A stretch of DNA of 64,000 nucleotides from Mycolicibacterium confluentis (GTDB taxonomy: Bacteria > Actinomycetota > Actinomycetes > Mycobacteriales > Mycobacteriaceae). The notes below the pieces were generated by a model that made no database searches, was not told the DNA's origin, and worked only from the letters and a program-made list of their open reading frames with translations. Position numbers and translations under genes: made by a program. Numbering within the stretch: the stretch's first letter is position 1; each line of letters begins with the position of its first letter. Of this stretch, positions 15,058 to 23,805 are shown piece by piece. The stretch spans positions 496,001-560,000 of the forward strand of contig NZ_AP022612.1 of NCBI RefSeq assembly GCF_010729895.1, given 5' to 3'.

Positions 15058-17793
15058 TCACCTGGTCTGCCCTCTCAGCTCACGCCGAGAGGACACTCCG
15101 AGCTTGGCGAAGATCTTGCTCATGTGCCATTCGACTGTGCGCGGGCTGATGAACAGGTGGCCGGCGATCTCGGCATTGGTGTAGCCATCGCCCGCCAATC
15201 GGGCGATATAGCTTTCCTGTGCCGTCAATGTCACTGTCGATCTGTCGGCCGGCTCCGTTCGCAGCGGCTCGCCCGCGGCTTGGAGTTCGCGGCGCGTCCG
15301 CTCGGCGAAGCCGTCGGCCCCCATCTCGGTGAACACCTCGTGAGCGATGCGCAGCTCCTTGCGGGCGTCGGTTCGGCGATTCTGACGCCGCAACCACTCG
15401 CCGTAGACGAGGTGCGTGCGAGCGTGGTAGACGACGACGGGACTGCGCTGGAGGTTCGCTATGGCTACTTCGTAGTCGGCTTCGGCGGTGGGACCATCAT
15501 CAATGAGGGCCCTGGATCGGGCTGCGAGACCCAGTGCACTGTCAGTTCCACTGGCCGCTGCCCGCTCAGCAAGTTCGGCAAGCGCAGCTTCGGCCGCGCT
15601 TCGGTGGCCGCTGCGGGTGGCTGCCTCAACCATCTCGACGAGGATGTAGCCGCGCAGTGCGATGTCGTCGTACTCCAATGCCGAGCTACATGCGGCGAAT
15701 GCCTTGTCATATTGACGAAGTCCGGTGTGGAGGATCGTCGCTGAGAAGTGGGCCACGCCGATGGCGCTACCCTCGCCGCGTTCGGTTGCTTCTTCGATCG
15801 TCGCTTGCACCATCTCGCCGCACAGCCGCTCCTGTCCGCGGTATGCGGCGAGATACGCCTCGATGGAGCGGTGGGGCGGCGTGCCCGTCGCTTCGGATAT
15901 CGACCTGGACTGTTCGAGCAGCGCAGCGGCCCGCGCGAAGTCACCTGAGTTGACACACGCGCCCGAGTTGGTCATAAGAACGCTAGGAAGGAGCGTCAAT
16001 TCGCCCGCTGCGGTAAGTAGCTCAAGCTGGCGTCGGCTTAGCGCGTTATAGGTGTCTTCATCGAATCGGTCTAGCAAGACGCGTTGAGCGATGGCGTGCC
16101 AGCGCGGATCGGCAGTGCCCGCCTCATCGTCTTTCAGGTACGCGGCGATGGCGCGTTTCAGCAGCGGGGCTGCGGCGACGTATCCGTCGGTGAGTCTGGC
16201 TACTGTCCCGTCCAGCAATAGGTCGACCGCTCGGGGCGGTCCTGACACGGTTGGGGCGTTGCGCGCCGACTCCGCCACGGCCACCGCAGCGGAGAAACGG
16301 CCGACGATCGCGGCCGCCATCAGCGCTTCGAGATAGGTCTCTCGCGCAAGCGCGGGATCCAGCTCGCGCAGTCGTTCGGCTGCCGCCAGCAGTAACGGAG
16401 GTGCATCGCTGCCACGGTTGGTGGCGTAGGCGATCTTAGCTCGCACCAGATCAGCTCGCGCACTGAGTAGTTCGTCGTCAGCTCCTGCCACCGCCTCCAG
16501 CAGCCGGGCTGCGGCCGCCGGGTCACCTGCGTCCAGCTTGGACAGGGCGGCGGCCAGTGCGCGCTCGGCACGACGGACAGGGTTCGGCGTCAGTTCAACG
16601 GCATACGCCAGAAAAGCGGCGGCCGCGGCCGAGCCTCCGCGGCGCCTGGCCCGCTCGGCCGATCGTTCGAGGTCTATGGCGACGGCCTCGTCCGGTGCGT
16701 TCGTGGCGTGGGCGCGGTGCCAGACACGATGTTCATCCGCGCCGGCCTCGGGAATCGCCTCGGCCAAAGCGGCGTGTGCTTGCCGCCGCTCCGAAGGGGT
16801 GGCACTGCCGTAGACCGCTGAGCGGACCAGAGGATGCCGGAAACGCAGTCTGGTGTCCACGGTGACCAAGCCGCACTGCTCCGCCGGAACACTGGCGTCC
16901 GCGTCGATCCCGAGCCGCGCCGCGGCGGCCGCCAACCATGTCGGCTCGCCGGTCGGTTCTGCGGCTGCGATGAGCAGCAGCGTGCGGGTCTGCGGCGGCA
17001 GTTCACCCAGCCGCTGTCCGTATGTGTGCTCGATCCGAGCAGCCAGCGGTCTGGCGGACGCCAGCCCGTATCCGCCGGCAAGCCGCGCCGGGGGCAGCGC
17101 ACGATTCAGTTCGAGCAGCGCCAGCGGATTCCCGTCCGCTTCGGCGAGGATGTTCTCGCGGACGGATTCGTCGAGTCGGACCGGCAGCGTCGCCGAGAGC
17201 AGGGCGCGCGCGTCGGCATCGGCGAGGCCGGTGAGGTGCATCTCGGGCAGGGCGGAGAGCTCCGGATCGAACTGCGTGCCGCGGGCCGCGAAGACCATCA
17301 TGACGGGGTCGGCGGCGAGCCGGCGCCCGGCGAACGCGAGCGCTTGGAGTGAGGCTCGATCAACCCATTGCGCGTCGTCGATGAGGCACATCGTGGGCTG
17401 CTCGGCCCCGGCGTCGGCGAGCAGCGACAGCACCGCCAACCCCACCAGGAGGCGATCCGGTGCCGCACCGTCACGGAGGCCGAGTGCTACCTGGAGTGCG
17501 TTCTTCTGCGGGTCGGGCAACCGGTCTATATGACTGAGCAACGGGGCACTCAGTTGCTGAACGCCGGCGTAGGCGAGCTCCATCTCTGATTCGGTGCCGC
17601 TGAGTGTGATGACGCGCAGATCTGCGGCGTGGTCACGGACATCCTGTAGCAGGGCGGTTTTGCCGATGCCCGCCTCGCCCCGAAGGACCAGAACCGCGCT
17701 GCCGCCACCACGGACGCGCTCCAGCAGGTCGGCGAGCTTCTGCTGTTCGACGCGCCGTCCCACCAGCGTGCCGCGTCCAACGTCGCCGACCAT
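15058..17793 (-). CDS. LAL-type LuxR-family regulator with AAA ATPase domain
   Basis: A 911-aa regulator. An N-terminal STAND/AAA domain has the Walker A VLRGEAGIGKTALL near residue 35 and Walker B-like TMCLIDDAQWVD near 130. A long alpha-helical TPR-like middle follows. The C-terminal LuxR helix-turn-helix has LTAQESYIARLAGDGYTNAE and SPRTVEWHMSKIFAKLGV. ATG 17793 is chosen because longer versions would run into the divergent operon. It is transcribed away from the benzoylformate-decarboxylase/malonate operon and is its likely activator. LAL regulators usually sense a small molecule while bound to ATP. Confidence 0.9.
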   Translation of the reverse strand: MVGDVGRGTLVGRRVEQQKLADLLERVRGGGSAVLVLRGEAGIGKTALLQDVRDHAADLRVITLSGTESEMELAYAGVQQLSAPLLSHIDRLPDPQKNALQVALGLRDGAAPDRLLVGLAVLSLLADAGAEQPTMCLIDDAQWVDRASLQALAFAGRRLAADPVMMVFAARGTQFDPELSALPEMHLTGLADADARALLSATLPVRLDESVRENILAEADGNPLALLELNRALPPARLAGGYGLASARPLAARIEHTYGQRLGELPPQTRTLLLIAAAEPTGEPTWLAAAAARLGIDADASVPAEQCGLVTVDTRLRFRHPLVRSAVYGSATPSERRQAHAALAEAIPEAGADEHRVWHRAHATNAPDEAVAIDLERSAERARRRGGSAAAAAFLAYAVELTPNPVRRAERALAAALSKLDAGDPAAAARLLEAVAGADDELLSARADLVRAKIAYATNRGSDAPPLLLAAAERLRELDPALARETYLEALMAAAIVGRFSAAVAVAESARNAPTVSGPPRAVDLLLDGTVARLTDGYVAAAPLLKRAIAAYLKDDEAGTADPRWHAIAQRVLLDRFDEDTYNALSRRQLELLTAAGELTLLPSVLMTNSGACVNSGDFARAAALLEQSRSISEATGTPPHRSIEAYLAAYRGQERLCGEMVQATIEEATERGEGSAIGVAHFSATILHTGLRQYDKAFAACSSALEYDDIALRGYILVEMVEAATRSGHRSAAEAALAELAERAAASGTDSALGLAARSRALIDDGPTAEADYEVAIANLQRSPVVVYHARTHLVYGEWLRRQNRRTDARKELRIAHEVFTEMGADGFAERTRRELQAAGEPLRTEPADRSTVTLTAQESYIARLAGDGYTNAEIAGHLFISPRTVEWHMSKIFAKLGVSSRRELRGQTR

Positions 17794-17820
17794 TCGGTGA
17801 TCCTGACATGGCGTCCCGCT

Positions 17821-17885
17821 CGGGGCAGCCGAAGTGCCCCGCCACGTGGTGTCCCGCGCGGCCACGGGTCTTCGATGACCCGTGG
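17821..17885. promoter_or_regulatory. Two inverted repeats in the regulator/catabolic-operon gap
   Basis: CGGGGCA-7-TGCCCCG (17821-17841) and CCACGGGTC-6-GACCCGTGG (17862-17885) are perfect repeats in the 173-bp divergent gap. They are candidate binding sites for the adjacent LAL regulator. The second lies 82 bp before the first structural gene. Confidence 0.45.
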
Positions 17886-17966
17886 TTGATACGGGGTGGC
17901 GATCGCTTTCCGTGGGGTGTGATTTGCCATACGGGTCCGCAGTAATACACGCGAAGGGGTGTGAAG

Positions 17967-19583
17967 ATGGCCGAATCCAAGTCCGTCCACGAGGTGACTT
18001 ACGACCTGCTCCGGGCACTGGGGTTGACCACGGTGTTCGGCAATCCCGGGTCCACCGAGCAGACCTTCCTGCAGAACTTCCCGGACGACTTCACCTACAT
18101 CCTGGGGTTGCAGGAAGCGTCGGTGCTGGCGATGGCTGACGGCTTCGCGCAGTCCACCGGCAGGCCCGCACTGGTCAATCTGCACACCGCAGCCGGTACC
18201 GGGAATGCGATGGGCAGCCTCGTCGCCGCTTATCGTGCGAATACGCCGTTGATCGTGACGGCCGGTCAGCAGACGCGCGAAATGTCGTTGTGTGACCCGT
18301 ACCTGAACAACCCCGACTCGACGGTCATGCCGCAGCCGTGGGTGAAATGGGCCTACGAACCTGCGCGCGCCGAGGATGTGCCCGCGGCATTCATGCGGGC
18401 CTACGCGGTCGCGATGCAGCCGCCAGCGGGTCCGGTGTTCTTGTCCATACCGCTCGATGACTGGAACAAGCCGGCGCTGGGACCCGCCGTGGTCAGGACG
18501 GTCAGCCAGCGTGTCGAGCCAGATAGTGAGCGCCTGCGCGAGTTCGCTTCGCGGATCAGCCGGGCGCAGCGTCCGCTGTTGGTCCTCGGGCCCGAAGTCG
18601 ATCGCGCCGGCGCCTGGGACGCCGGTGTTGCGTTCGCAGAGAAGCTGCGCGCGCCGGTGCGGGGCGGCCCCTTGGCGCCGCGGTGCTCGTTTCCGGAGGA
18701 TCACCCCCTGTACGCGGGTCCCCTTCCCCTGACGATCGCCGGTGTCAATCAGGCCGTCACGGGCTACGACCTCGTCATCGTCATCGGCGCGCAGGTGTTC
18801 AGTTACTACCCCTATGTCGCGGGCGACTACCTGCCCGAAGGGACCGACCTGCTGCAGATCACCGTCGATCCGCATCTCGCCGCGGTCGCGCCGGTGGGCG
18901 ACAGCCTGGTCGGTGACATGAACACCGCCTTGGAACAGCTCCTGGATCTCGTGCAGGTACCGTCCGACCGACAGGCACCGCCGGGACTGACCAGAGATTT
19001 CAGCGGCGATCTCCCCGTCGCATCCGCGCCGCTGCTGCCCAACGACGTGTACGCGGTGCTGAGCAGGGTCAAACCGGATGACGCGGCCGTCGTCATGGAG
19101 TCCACCTCCACTCTGGCGGACCTCATTCAGTGGTGGCCCACCCGGCGCCCGGGCAGCTTCTTTGCCACCGGCAGCGGAGGCATCGGCTGGGGCGTCCCCG
19201 CGGCGGTGGGCATTGCGCTCGGCGACCGGGCTCGCGGCGTGAGGCGGACCATCGTCGCCTCTATCGGCGACGGCTCGTTCCAGTACTCGATCCAGGCCAT
19301 CTGGACCGCTGCGCAGCACAAGCTTCCGATCGTGTTCGTGGTGCAGCGCAACGGCGAATACTGCGTCCTGAAGTCCTTCGCACTGCTCGAAGAGACGCCC
19401 AATGTCCCCGGCCTCGACCTCCCGGGTCTGGGCATAGCGGCATTGGCAACCGGTTTCGGGTGCCGGACGGCCACTGTGGGCAGCACAGAAGACCTTGCCC
19501 AGGAGTTCAAAGCGGCCCTGGAGGCCGATGGGCCCACCGTTCTCGTCGTACCCACCCAGTCGCACCTACCGGTCCTGGGCTGA
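17967..19583 (+). CDS. Thiamine-diphosphate decarboxylase, benzoylformate-decarboxylase-like
   Basis: A 538-aa enzyme very similar in layout to Pseudomonas MdlC. It has FGNPGSTEQTFLQNFPDD (with the Ser of the active site), LQEASVLAMADGFAQ (the ThDP-activating Glu), LVNLHTAAGTGNAMG (active-site His) and the ThDP/Mg motif IGDGSFQYSIQAIW near residue 435. This family converts an aryl or branched 2-oxo acid to the aldehyde plus CO2. ATG 17967 has AGGGG 7 nt upstream. It is the first gene of a tightly packed run and is followed by a tautomerase and a 2-hydroxyacid oxidase. Benzoylformate as substrate is plausible and not proven. Confidence 0.82.
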   Translation: MAESKSVHEVTYDLLRALGLTTVFGNPGSTEQTFLQNFPDDFTYILGLQEASVLAMADGFAQSTGRPALVNLHTAAGTGNAMGSLVAAYRANTPLIVTAGQQTREMSLCDPYLNNPDSTVMPQPWVKWAYEPARAEDVPAAFMRAYAVAMQPPAGPVFLSIPLDDWNKPALGPAVVRTVSQRVEPDSERLREFASRISRAQRPLLVLGPEVDRAGAWDAGVAFAEKLRAPVRGGPLAPRCSFPEDHPLYAGPLPLTIAGVNQAVTGYDLVIVIGAQVFSYYPYVAGDYLPEGTDLLQITVDPHLAAVAPVGDSLVGDMNTALEQLLDLVQVPSDRQAPPGLTRDFSGDLPVASAPLLPNDVYAVLSRVKPDDAAVVMESTSTLADLIQWWPTRRPGSFFATGSGGIGWGVPAAVGIALGDRARGVRRTIVASIGDGSFQYSIQAIWTAAQHKLPIVFVVQRNGEYCVLKSFALLEETPNVPGLDLPGLGIAALATGFGCRTATVGSTEDLAQEFKAALEADGPTVLVVPTQSHLPVLG

Positions 19584-19586
19584 ACG

Positions 19587-20006
19587 ATGCCGGTCTACAC
19601 GTGCACCACGGTGCAGTCGACATTGAGCGCCGAGACGAAGGCTGATCTGGCCGCGGAGGTCACCAGGATTCATTCGATGATCAATCACGTGCCCGGTTCG
19701 TACGTGAACGTCGTGTTCCACGAACTGCCCGCCGACGCCGTTTTCACCGACGGGCAGCCTGGACGACCGCTCCTGATCAACGGGTGGGTCCGCACCGGCC
19801 ATCCGGAAGCGCAGAGCAGCCAACTCGTCGCCGAGGTCGCTGCCGCGGCCTCCCGCGTGACCGGCATCCCCGCGAAGCGGATTCTCGTCGTCCTCCAGAA
19901 CAGCCCGGCGCATCTGGCCATCGAAGGTGGTCGGGTGCTGCCGGCCCCTGGCGAAGAAGAAGCGTGGTTACGAGAAAGTGCAGCTGAAGGAAAGGAAGCC
20001 GACTGA
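19587..20006 (+). CDS. Tautomerase-superfamily protein (cis-CaaD/Cg10062-like)
   Basis: A 139-aa protein whose mature N-terminus would begin with Pro-1 (MPVYTCTTV). His28 and an Arg near position 68 match the cis-CaaD/Cg10062 subgroup. The second Arg of that group appears as His71 and the Tyr at ~103 appears as Gln. Pro-1 enzymes of this group hydrate or dehalogenate C3 acids to malonate semialdehyde, or act as simple tautomerases. Active-site differences mean the reaction cannot be named. It starts 3 bp after the decarboxylase stop and ends 1 bp before the flavoprotein ATG. Confidence 0.78.
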   Translation: MPVYTCTTVQSTLSAETKADLAAEVTRIHSMINHVPGSYVNVVFHELPADAVFTDGQPGRPLLINGWVRTGHPEAQSSQLVAEVAAAASRVTGIPAKRILVVLQNSPAHLAIEGGRVLPAPGEEEAWLRESAAEGKEAD

Positions 20007-20007
20007 A

Positions 20008-21876
20008 ATGTCCACTCCCACTAAGCATCGTCCGACCCCGGACAGTGTCGCCATCAGCCGGTTCGCCACCGCGGCCGCGGCCCATGGCGACGTCACCACC
20101 GATGAAGGCGTACTCATCGAACGCGGCCGCGACTACTGGGGCGTCGGGGGAGTTGCGGGCCTGCTGCTGCGCCCGCACGGCCGCGACGACATCGCTGCGA
20201 TCATGCGACTGGCCGCCGAACACGGCGTCGCAATTGTGCCACGCGGCGGAGCGTCGAACTGCTCAGGCGGGATGATGCCGGCCGCAGGCCGTGTCCTGCT
20301 GGATCTCACCGGTCTGAATCAGATCCTCGATATCGATGTCGACAATCGCCGCGCCCGCGTCGAAGCCGGCGTCATAAACTCCGACCTGCAAGCGGCACTG
20401 GCTCCGCACGGATTGTGTTTCTCACCCGATCCGGTCTCGGCGCACCTGGCCACCGTCGCAGGGAACATCATCGAAAACGCCGGTGGTCCACACGCGCTGA
20501 AGTACGGAGTCACCTACAACCACGTCCTGAGCGTCAACGTCGTTCTGCCCGACGGATCGACCGCCACGTTCAGCGCCGACGACGAAGGTCCCGACCTGCT
20601 CGGCGTGTTCATCGGATCGGAGGGCACGCTCGGCATCATCACCGAGGCAACGGTCGCACTGCGCCCGATCGCCGACGTCACGCACAGCCTGATGGGTGCA
20701 TTCGCCTCAGCAAGGCAGGCCGCTGACACCATCGCCGCGGTCATCGCCACCGGAGTGGTGCCTGCCGCGGTGGAGTGGCTCGACCGGGCGGGTATCGCTG
20801 GACTGCAGCAGTTTTACGACACAGGCTATCCGCTGGACGCCGATTCGATCGTGCTCATCGACATCGACGGCACCGCCGCGGAGGTGGCGCGAGATCAGAA
20901 GATCGTGCAGCGGGTGCTTGGCGAGAAAGCGACCGAGGTCCGCGTCGCCGAGGACGAGAAAGACCGTGCCGCACTCTGGTACGGCCGCCTCAACGCGCCC
21001 AACTCAGTGGTGCAGAGCGGCAAGGGCTTCTTCATCGGTGACGTCACCGTGCCTCGCGATCGGATGCCGCAGATGCAGGAAGCCATCCAGGGCATCGTCG
21101 CCCGCCACACCGACGGGCTTCTGTTCATCGCGGTGTGCGGTCACGCCGGTGACGGCGACCTGCACCCCACCACCTTCTACGACAAGGACAATCCACTGGC
21201 GGCATCCGCCCTGGATGCCGCCAACAACGAGATCATCGAAGCCGCGCTCGCCCTGGGCGGCACCATCACCGGTGAACACGGTGTCGGCACCGAGAAGATC
21301 CAATTCATGACCAAGCGCTTCACACCGGTGGAGATCGCTGCACAACGGTCGATCAAGAAGGCGTTCGATCCGGCCGGGCTGCTCAACCCCGGCATCATGC
21401 TGCCCGAGCCATCCCCCGACGAGCCCGACACCAGCGCGTTCGGCGCCGCCGTTCGCGACGCCCTCACCGGAAACACCAGTTTCGACTTGAGAGCTCCGCT
21501 CATCGCGGGTGACAACACCGACATCACCATCAACCTCGGCAACCTCAGTCTCGTCGTCGGCGCGGCCACCACGCTCGATGCGCTCAAGGGTCACCTCCGC
21601 GAGCACGGCGTCAGCTGTGCCGCGGTCCCCGACACAGGCGGAGAGCGCACCATCGGAGAACTCGTGGCCACCGCCACCGGCTCCGAGCGGGATCACATCA
21701 GGCATGCGTTACTCGGCGCCGGCGTCACCATCGTCGACGGGCAGATGCGCGCCCGCTTCGGTGCCGAAACCATGAAAGACGTTGCCGGATACGACACCAA
21801 ACGGCTGTACATCAGCGGAAGGGGCGCCTTCGGTGCGCTGGAAACCCTGATCTTCAAAATTGTGGTGGAGCGGTAA
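20008..21876 (+). CDS. FAD-linked 2-hydroxyacid oxidase/dehydrogenase, GlcD with GlcE-like C-terminal extension
   Basis: A 622-aa protein. Residues ~1-470 are a complete GlcD-type VAO-fold flavoenzyme, with the FAD-binding PRGGASNCSGGMMPAAG and GSEGTLGIITEA, and the C-terminal CGHAGDGDLHPTTF and GTITGEHGVGTEKI. Residues ~470-622 form a second, shorter segment resembling GlcE, with ERTIGELVATATGS, RFGAETMKDVAGYD and RGAFGALETLIFKIV. No GlcF iron-sulfur partner is nearby. ATG 20008 has a GGAAAGGAAG Shine-Dalgarno. The likely role is oxidation of a 2-hydroxy acid to the 2-oxo acid used by the upstream decarboxylase. Confidence 0.8.
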   Translation: MSTPTKHRPTPDSVAISRFATAAAAHGDVTTDEGVLIERGRDYWGVGGVAGLLLRPHGRDDIAAIMRLAAEHGVAIVPRGGASNCSGGMMPAAGRVLLDLTGLNQILDIDVDNRRARVEAGVINSDLQAALAPHGLCFSPDPVSAHLATVAGNIIENAGGPHALKYGVTYNHVLSVNVVLPDGSTATFSADDEGPDLLGVFIGSEGTLGIITEATVALRPIADVTHSLMGAFASARQAADTIAAVIATGVVPAAVEWLDRAGIAGLQQFYDTGYPLDADSIVLIDIDGTAAEVARDQKIVQRVLGEKATEVRVAEDEKDRAALWYGRLNAPNSVVQSGKGFFIGDVTVPRDRMPQMQEAIQGIVARHTDGLLFIAVCGHAGDGDLHPTTFYDKDNPLAASALDAANNEIIEAALALGGTITGEHGVGTEKIQFMTKRFTPVEIAAQRSIKKAFDPAGLLNPGIMLPEPSPDEPDTSAFGAAVRDALTGNTSFDLRAPLIAGDNTDITINLGNLSLVVGAATTLDALKGHLREHGVSCAAVPDTGGERTIGELVATATGSERDHIRHALLGAGVTIVDGQMRARFGAETMKDVAGYDTKRLYISGRGAFGALETLIFKIVVER

Positions 21877-21932
21877 TTCTCGTCCACGTCGACGCGACGG
21901 CGCCCGTCGGCGGTGAGCAGCGAGCGGCTTGG

Positions 21933-22163
21933 GTGGGCGCCTTCGAAACCCTGTCCAGACTCGTGGTGTGTGAGACGATTTCCTCGTGGTGCTTCATCAA
22001 CAGTGCCTATCCGACCATCACCCCCACGTCGGAACACGCGATGCCTGAGCGCACAGGGGCCCACATCGCAGACTTCGACACGGCACCGATTCTGACGTTG
22101 CGCACCGGTCCCGATACGCCGCCGCCCGTCGTTCCCACCGCCGTCGACTCCGGTCAGCAGTGA
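21933..22163 (+). CDS. Hypothetical 76-aa ORF between the flavoprotein and mdcA
   Basis: Not recognised. The GTG-started frame has high third-position GC. It reads back without a stop to the end of the flavoprotein gene, so the true start may be further upstream or the ORF may be a remnant. The composition is Thr/Pro-rich at the C-terminus and two cysteines lie near residues 13 and 20. It ends 4 bp before the mdcA ATG, in the operon direction. It matches no Mdc subunit known to me. Confidence 0.35.
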   Translation: MGAFETLSRLVVCETISSWCFINSAYPTITPTSEHAMPERTGAHIADFDTAPILTLRTGPDTPPPVVPTAVDSGQQ

Positions 22164-22167
22164 CGAC

Positions 22168-23805
22168 ATGACCATCTGGGACCGCCGCCGCAACGCCAAA
22201 GCCGAACGCGTACATTCCGGTCGCGCGTACAGCAACGGCAAGGTGGTGGACCCGGCGAAGCTGAAAGACCTTCTGCACCAGGTGATCCGCTCCGGTGACC
22301 GAGTCGCACTGGAGGGCGATAACCAGAAGCAGGCCGACTTCTTGTCCCGCACGCTGGCCGATTGCGATCCGGGGCGAATCAACAAACTGCATATGCTGAT
22401 CTCCTCGGTGTCGCGATCCGAACACCTCGACCTGTTCGAGCGCGGCATCGCCGACAAGCTCGACCTGGCCTACGCCGGGCCGCAGAGCGTGCGCATAGCG
22501 CAGATGGTCGAAGACGGCGTCGTCCGCATCGGTGCCATCCACACCTACGTCGAGTTGTATGCGCGTATGTTCGTCGACCTCGCCCCCGACGTGGTCCTGC
22601 TGTGCGCAGAACAAGCCGATGCCGACGGCAACCTGTACACCGGCCCCAACACCGAGGACACCCCGACGATCGCCGAGGCCGCCGCCTTCCATGACGGTGT
22701 GGTGATTGTGCAGGCCAATGAAATCGTGGACACCGCCACGCTTACCCGAGTCGACATCCCCGGGAGTTGGGTGGACTTCGTGGTGCAGGCCGACCGGCCC
22801 TTCTTCCTGGAGCCGCTGTTCACCCGGGATCCGCGCCACATCGGCCCCGTCGAGATCCTCAAGGCCATGATCGCGATCCGCGGAATCTACGAGCGTCACC
22901 AGGTGGTCTCACTCAATCACGGCGTCGGATTCGACACCGCCGCAATCGAACTGCTGCTTCCCACCTACGGTGAGAGCCTCGGTCTGAAGGGCCGGATCGC
23001 GAGGCACTGGGTGCTCAACCCGCATCCCACCCTGATCCCGGCCATCGAGTCCGGCTGGGTGGAATCCGTCCATTGCTTCGGCGGCGAAGCCGGAATGGAC
23101 CGCTACACCGCCGCCCGGCCGGACGTGTTCTTCACCGGAGCCGACGGGTCATTGCGCTCGAACCGGGTGCTGGCGCAGCTGGCCGGCCAGTACGCCATCG
23201 ACATGTTCATCGGTTCCTCGTTGCAGATCGACGCCGTCGCCAACTCCTCCACGGTGACTGACGGCCGGCTCTCCGGTTTTGGCGGCGCCCCGAACATGGG
23301 CCACGACCCCCACGGGCGACGACACTCGTCGGCGGCGTGGCTGGACCTCGCGGACGGCGACGGCGCCAGTCGACGCGGCCGCAAGCTGGTGGTGCAGATG
23401 GCCCAAACCTTCCGCGCCGGAGGCGTACCCACCTTTGTCGAGACACTCGATGCCGTCGAGGTGGGTAGGCAGGCCGGGATGCCGCTGGCGCCGGTGATGA
23501 TCTACGGTGACGACGTGTCCCACGTGGTCACCGAGGAGGGCGTCGCCTACCTGTACAAGGCGCACTCACTGGCCGACCGTCGCGCCGCACTGGCCGCGGT
23601 TGCCGGCGTGACACCGGTGGGCCGCCGCGCCGACACCCGTCAGGTCGAGGGACTGCGGCGGGACGGACTGGTGGCCTTTCCGGAGGATCTCCACGTCGAG
23701 ACCCGACTCGCCGAACGCTCTCTGCTCGCCGCCCGCAGCATCGAGGACCTGGTGGCCTGGTCGGGTGGTCTCTACGAACCGCCGTCACAGTTCCGGGACT
23801 GGTGA
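22168..23805 (+). CDS. mdcA: Malonate decarboxylase alpha subunit (acetyl-S-ACP:malonate ACP transferase)
   Basis: A 545-aa protein of the MdcA family, at the family's usual length. It starts MTIWDRRRNAKAERV, and contains ISSVSRSEHLDLFERGIADK, HRSE-free CoA-transferase-like folds, and HWVLNPHPTLIPAIESGWV. MdcA exchanges acetyl for malonyl on the phosphoribosyl-dephospho-CoA arm of MdcC, releasing acetate. It overlaps mdcB by four bases (GTGA). All later mdc genes follow without real gaps, so the complex is made from one transcript. Confidence 0.93.
   Translation: MTIWDRRRNAKAERVHSGRAYSNGKVVDPAKLKDLLHQVIRSGDRVALEGDNQKQADFLSRTLADCDPGRINKLHMLISSVSRSEHLDLFERGIADKLDLAYAGPQSVRIAQMVEDGVVRIGAIHTYVELYARMFVDLAPDVVLLCAEQADADGNLYTGPNTEDTPTIAEAAAFHDGVVIVQANEIVDTATLTRVDIPGSWVDFVVQADRPFFLEPLFTRDPRHIGPVEILKAMIAIRGIYERHQVVSLNHGVGFDTAAIELLLPTYGESLGLKGRIARHWVLNPHPTLIPAIESGWVESVHCFGGEAGMDRYTAARPDVFFTGADGSLRSNRVLAQLAGQYAIDMFIGSSLQIDAVANSSTVTDGRLSGFGGAPNMGHDPHGRRHSSAAWLDLADGDGASRRGRKLVVQMAQTFRAGGVPTFVETLDAVEVGRQAGMPLAPVMIYGDDVSHVVTEEGVAYLYKAHSLADRRAALAAVAGVTPVGRRADTRQVEGLRRDGLVAFPEDLHVETRLAERSLLAARSIEDLVAWSGGLYEPPSQFRDW

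Noticed and set aside
17794-18018. N-terminal extension of the LAL regulator by 75 residues
   Set aside because: It would run through the divergent operon promoter and into its first gene; the extension has no regulator similarity.
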